DNA of 64,000 nucleotides from Allobosea psychrotolerans (lineage in GTDB: Bacteria; Pseudomonadota; Alphaproteobacteria; Rhizobiales; Beijerinckiaceae), in contig NZ_PQFZ01000022.1 of NCBI RefSeq assembly GCF_002917105.1, positions 1 to 64,000 of the forward strand. The letters are read 5' to 3'. Positions within the stretch are counted from its first letter, which is position 1, and every line of letters starts with the position of its first letter. The notes below the pieces were generated by a model that made no database searches, was not told the origin of the DNA, and was given only the letters and a program-made list of their open reading frames with translations. A program made the translations under genes and the position numbers. This document shows, piece after piece, positions 60,527 to 64,000 of this stretch.

Positions 60527-61534
60527 ATGGTCGCCATTTCCGTTCTCGACCTCGTTCCCGTCGTCGAAGGCCAGGAGGCGGGTGACGCGCTCCGGAACTC
60601 GATCGAGCTCATCCGCCATGCCGAAGCCCTGGGCTATCGACGCTACTGGGTCGCCGAGCACCACAACATGACCGGCATCGCCAGCGCTGCGACCGCCGTG
60701 GTGATCGGCGCGCTCGCTGGAGCAACCAGCACGATCCGCGTCGGCGCCGGCGGCGTGATGCTGCCCAACCACGCCCCGCTGATCATCGCCGAACAGTTCG
60801 GCACGCTGGAAGCGCTCTTTCCCGGCCGCATCGATCTCGGCCTCGGCCGCGCGCCGGGGACGGACCAGCGCACATTGCGCGCGCTGCGGCGCGACCCGAT
60901 GGCCTCGGACCAGTTTCCGCAGGACGTGCTCGAGGTACAGGCCTTTTTCGAGCCGGCCGGGCCGAACCAGGCGGTCCAGGCCGTGCCGGGCGCGGGCCTG
61001 CGCGTGCCGCTCTGGATCCTCGGATCGAGCCTGTTCGGCGCGCAGCTCGCCGCCGAGCTTGGCCTGCCCTATGCCTTCGCCTCGCATTTCGCGCCGGATG
61101 CGCTGATCCAGGCCCTGGCGATCTATCGCGAACGCTTCAAGCCGTCGGAGCAGGCGGCAAAGCCCTATGCCATGCCCGGCATCAACGTCGTCGCCGCCGA
61201 GACCGACGCCGAGGCGCGCCATCTCGCGACCTCCCTGCAGCAGCGCTTCGTCGGCATGGTCCGCGGGGCGCGCGGCAAGCTCCAGCCGCCGATCGCCGAT
61301 ATCGAGCAATATTGGTCACCGGCCGAGAAGGCGCATGTCTCGCAGATGCTGCGCTACGCCTTCATCGGCTCGCCCGAGACGATCAAGCGGGAGCTTGGCG
61401 CCTTCATCGCAGCGACATCCGCCGATGAGATCATGGTCACCGCGCCGATTTACGATCAAGCGGCGCGCAAGCGGTCCTACGAGATCCTGGCGCAGATCGC
61501 GCCGGAGATCGGTCTGGCACGCTCAGTGGCCTGA
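60527..61534 (+). CDS. LLM-class flavin-dependent oxidoreductase
   Basis: This 335-residue bacterial luciferase-like monooxygenase of the MsnO8/LLM type has a TIM-barrel fold with an SVLDLVPVVEG start, GYRRYWVAEHHNM (flavin and substrate region, about 37-49), TSTIRVGAGGVMLPNHAPLIIAEQ and RIDLGLGRAPGTDQ. It probably oxidises an organic substrate with FMNH2 and O2. ATG 60527 was chosen because AGAGG precedes it by 6 bases; upstream codons look non-coding. Confidence 0.9.
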   Translation: MVAISVLDLVPVVEGQEAGDALRNSIELIRHAEALGYRRYWVAEHHNMTGIASAATAVVIGALAGATSTIRVGAGGVMLPNHAPLIIAEQFGTLEALFPGRIDLGLGRAPGTDQRTLRALRRDPMASDQFPQDVLEVQAFFEPAGPNQAVQAVPGAGLRVPLWILGSSLFGAQLAAELGLPYAFASHFAPDALIQALAIYRERFKPSEQAAKPYAMPGINVVAAETDAEARHLATSLQQRFVGMVRGARGKLQPPIADIEQYWSPAEKAHVSQMLRYAFIGSPETIKRELGAFIAATSADEIMVTAPIYDQAARKRSYEILAQIAPEIGLARSVA

Positions 61535-61607
61535 CGCCGCGCCGGAACTTCAATCCCGGGGCGGCGTTTGACCGTCGCAGTCTCACACGCATGCCCCGGG
61601 GAATTTC

Positions 61608-62414
61608 ATGAAGCTCTCGATCGCGGCGACGCTGACCTATGGGTTTGGCGGCGCGACACAGATCATCGCCGCACTCGAAGCCGCCCGCTCCCCCGACCAG
61701 CTGATCCTCTCGGAAGAGCTCAGCGTCACGCCGGAAGCCGCATTGATCCGCGACGAGGATCCAACGACAGGCGAGAGACGCTTTCGCACGGCGCTCTCCG
61801 GCCAGGTCGAGATTCGCTACAACGCTGTCGTCGATAACGGCGTGCGAGTGCCGCTCTCAGCCAGCGCCCGCCAGCACGACTGGTCGGAACTGCCCCGCGA
61901 CGTGTTGCCCTATCTGCTGCCCAGCCGTTTCTGCCCCTCCGACGAATTCATGCGCTTCGCCCAGCGCGAGTTCCGCATGGTCCAGGGCGGTGGTGCGCGC
62001 GTTCTCAGCGTCCTCGACTGGCTCCATACCCATCTCGACTATGTTCATGGCGTCAGCCACGCACTGACCACCGCCGAGCAGACCTTCATCGACCGGGCCG
62101 GCGTCTGCCGCGACTTCACCCATCTCGGCATCGCCTTGACGCGGGCGCTGAACATCCCGGCGCGCGCGGTCAGCGCCTATGCGCTCGACCTCGATCCCCC
62201 GGATTTCCACGCCGTCTACGAGGTGTTTCTTGATGGGCGCTGGTGGCTCGTCGACCCGACCCGGCTCGCTCCCGTCGAAGGGCTGGTCAGGATCGCGAGC
62301 GGGCGCGACGCCGCCGACATCGCTTTCCTGACCAGCGAATACAACTGCCAATGTCTGAACCAGAGCATCACGGTGGTGCGCCTGCTGGACGACGTCGACC
62401 AGCAGGCCGCCTGA
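61608..62414 (+). CDS. Transglutaminase-like family protein
   Basis: This 268-residue cytoplasmic protein has an N-terminal beta region and a transglutaminase-like domain. The papain-like triad is C167 in GVCRDFTH, H201 in DFHAVYEVF and D216 in VDPTRL. Similar proteins form part of proteobacterial transglutaminase-like peptidase groups. Its substrate is not known. Its stop is 5 bases from the convergent metal-permease stop. Confidence 0.87.
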   Translation: MKLSIAATLTYGFGGATQIIAALEAARSPDQLILSEELSVTPEAALIRDEDPTTGERRFRTALSGQVEIRYNAVVDNGVRVPLSASARQHDWSELPRDVLPYLLPSRFCPSDEFMRFAQREFRMVQGGGARVLSVLDWLHTHLDYVHGVSHALTTAEQTFIDRAGVCRDFTHLGIALTRALNIPARAVSAYALDLDPPDFHAVYEVFLDGRWWLVDPTRLAPVEGLVRIASGRDAADIAFLTSEYNCQCLNQSITVVRLLDDVDQQAA

Positions 62415-62418
62415 AAGC

Positions 62419-63273
62419 TCAGCCCGGCTGCTGAACCGCTCTCGCCCGCCGCGACGCCCGCATCAGATTGCCAGCGAGCGCCACCAGGAAGAACGCGGCC
62501 TGCACCACGACGATGCAGGGGCCGGTGGCGGCATCGAGATGGAAGCTCAGGATGGTACCGAGCACACTCGACAGCGTCGCGGCGCCGACAGCGACCAGCA
62601 ACATCCAATCGAACTGCCGCGTCGTCAGATAGCCGATGGCGCCGGGCGCAACCAGCATCGCCACCACCAGGATGATGCCGACCGCTTTCAGCGCCGCGAC
62701 GATGGTCAGCGCCAGGATCGTCAGCAAGCCGAAATGCAGCAAGCGGACATTCAGCCCGATGGCGCGGGCATGAGCCGGATCGAAGGCATGCAGCAGAAGA
62801 TCGCGACGCTTGAGCAGCAGAATCGCGATCGTCGGCACGGCGATCAGCGCCGTCTCGGCGATGTCGTTCCAGCGCAGCCCGAGCAGATTGCCGAACAGGA
62901 TATGGTTGAGGTGCTGGTCGCTCTCGACCTTGACGAAGAGCACCAGTCCGAACGCGAACATGCCGGAAAAGACGATGCCCATGACCGTGTCCTCTTTGAC
63001 CCGGCTGTTCTCCTTGATGTAGCCGATGCCGAAAGCACAGGCCAAGCCCGAGGCGAAGGCGCCAACGATCAGCGGCAATCCTGCGCTATAGGCCAGCACG
63101 ATCCCGGGCAGGACAGCGTGCGACACCGCATCGCCCATCAGGGCCCAGCCCTTGAGCACCAGGAAGCAGGACAGCATCGCGCAGACGATGCCGACCAACA
63201 CGGCGACGGCGAGCCCACGCAACATGAACTCATGCGCGAAGGGGCTGAGAAACCAGGCATGCAGCATCGTCAT
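62419..63273 (-). CDS. Metal ABC transporter permease (Mn/Zn/Fe, SitD/ZnuB type)
   Basis: This 284-residue inner-membrane permease of the ABC-3 family imports divalent metals. It has about eight hydrophobic segments, the MGDAVSHAVLPGIVLAYSAG motif (about 46-66) and the coupling loop in the cytoplasm. It overlaps the upstream permease by 4 bases. Two permeases side by side are typical of Sit/Mnt/Yfe iron-manganese importers; the ATPase and binding protein must lie beyond 64000. Confidence 0.9.
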   Translation of the reverse strand: MTMLHAWFLSPFAHEFMLRGLAVAVLVGIVCAMLSCFLVLKGWALMGDAVSHAVLPGIVLAYSAGLPLIVGAFASGLACAFGIGYIKENSRVKEDTVMGIVFSGMFAFGLVLFVKVESDQHLNHILFGNLLGLRWNDIAETALIAVPTIAILLLKRRDLLLHAFDPAHARAIGLNVRLLHFGLLTILALTIVAALKAVGIILVVAMLVAPGAIGYLTTRQFDWMLLVAVGAATLSSVLGTILSFHLDAATGPCIVVVQAAFFLVALAGNLMRASRRARAVQQPG

Positions 63274-64000
63274 AGCCCCGCCTCCTCGACTGTGCGCGCC
63301 GCCCGCACGGCAGCCAACCGGCCGTGCTTGGGCGCGAACACGAAGGCGAGCAGGAAGAGCACGGTCTGGAACACCACGATCAGCCCTCCCGTCGAACCGT
63401 CGAGGAAATAGCTGGCATAGGCTCCCGCCGCGCTGGTGACGACGCCCATTGCGATCGCGATCCAGATCATGACGCCAAACCTGTCGGTCAGCAGGTAACC
63501 AGTCGCGCCCGGCGTCACCACCATGGCGATGACCAGGATCGCGCCGACCGTCTGCAGCGCCGCGACCGTGCAGGCGCTGAGCAGCACGAAGAAGAGGATC
63601 TTCATCCGCGTCGGCGAGAGGCCGACGGCGCGCGCGTGGTTCTCGTCGAAGAAGACCAGCATCAGATCCTTCCAGCGCGCGACCAGGATGGCGAGCGAGA
63701 TCGCGGCGATGATCGCGACCTGGACGACGTCCTCATCCGAGATGCCCAGGATGTTGCCAAGCACGATCGACTGGACATTGACCGAGGTCGGGTTGATCGA
63801 GACGATCAGGAGCCCCGCCGCGAAGAAGGTGGTGAAGACGATGCCGATGACCGCGTCCTCGCGCAATTGCGTGCGCACCCTGACCAGCGCCATGGCGAGC
63901 GCTGCGAGCAGCCCCGAGAAGAAGGCGCCGGCTGCATAGGGAACCTTGAGCAGATAAGCGAGCGCGACCCCCGGCACGATCGCGTGCGATAGCGCATCCC
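63270..64000 (-). CDS. Metal ABC transporter permease (SitC type, 5' end outside window)
   Basis: This is the first permease of the same importer, truncated at the window edge; the visible C-terminal portion covers about 243 residues. The conserved motif GDALSHAIVPGVALAYLL appears just inside the edge. It has the same membrane pattern as its neighbour but lower identity, so the two form a heterodimer channel. The preceding genes (ATPase, binding protein) are expected to the right. Confidence 0.88.
   Translation of the reverse strand, partial: DALSHAIVPGVALAYLLKVPYAAGAFFSGLLAALAMALVRVRTQLREDAVIGIVFTTFFAAGLLIVSINPTSVNVQSIVLGNILGISDEDVVQVAIIAAISLAILVARWKDLMLVFFDENHARAVGLSPTRMKILFFVLLSACTVAALQTVGAILVIAMVVTPGATGYLLTDRFGVMIWIAIAMGVVTSAAGAYASYFLDGSTGGLIVVFQTVLFLLAFVFAPKHGRLAAVRAARTVEEAGL

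Noticed and set aside
1..64000. tRNA or rRNA genes, or a replication origin
   Set aside because: No cloverleaf, rRNA stretch or DnaA-box cluster was noticed on reading both strands; a covariance search would be needed to be certain.

Overview
The window is high-GC DNA with the gene content and order of an alphaproteobacterium of the Rhizobiales/Hyphomicrobiales. A Bosea-like organism is the best guess, from protein style and the co-occurrence of NdvA-type cyclic glucan export, NicO/DUF1007, the xerD/aroKB block and a sigma-EcfG-type promoter. That assignment is inference; no rRNA or tRNA gene was seen. Nearly all sequence is chromosomal and coding, and most long ORFs opposite real genes are high-GC shadows.

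Layout. 1-4262: a truncated chemotaxis receptor, a small conserved protein and a NicO nickel/cobalt exporter with its DUF1007 periplasmic partner. 4448-20185: a probable aryl-acid/acyl-CoA module. It has an indolepyruvate ferredoxin oxidoreductase behind a perfect palindromic operator, a Crp/Fnr regulator, an acyl-CoA synthetase, a complete Liv-type ABC importer (two ATPases, two permeases, binding protein), a YugP-type metallopeptidase and a PaaK-like protein whose ATP-binding loop is not recognisable. A small lower-GC patch with a duplicated crp tail and a methyltransferase interrupts it. 20206-32832: housekeeping and envelope genes (ung, a 5'-nucleotidase-like phosphatase, hemH, a hydrolase/MarR pair, a TorF-type porin-like protein, an L,D-transpeptidase, accA, gloB, small enzymes). 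33052-46860: a ROK-family protein whose motifs are circularly permuted, a two-subunit molybdenum hydroxylase, an MscS channel, a CAP lipoprotein, a VanX-type dipeptidase, a MotA/MotB pair, NdvA and a ChaA-type antiporter. 46870-49885: aroB-aroK, divergent from a small membrane protein and xerD.

49886-56160 looks accessory. A remnant resembling an insertion-sequence end starts right after the xerD stop codon, followed by a decayed IclR regulator gene. Then comes a compact intact set (Crp/Fnr regulator divergent from an outer-membrane barrel, a DUF3302-like membrane protein and two DUF1254/DUF1214 secreted proteins), then a frameshifted aldo/keto reductase remnant. 56167-64000: HutD, a small stress-type protein behind a GGAAC-N16-CGTT promoter, an OmpR/EnvZ-like pair with tandem 10-bp repeats upstream, an SGNH hydrolase, a luciferase-like oxidoreductase, a transglutaminase-like protein and the permeases of a Mn/Zn/Fe ABC importer that runs off the end.

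The most unusual items are the permuted ROK protein, the DUF1254 envelope cassette flanked by gene debris, the PaaK-like protein without its P-loop, and the regulatory palindromes. A 20.7-kb inversion that would explain the separation of xerD from accA is also proposed.
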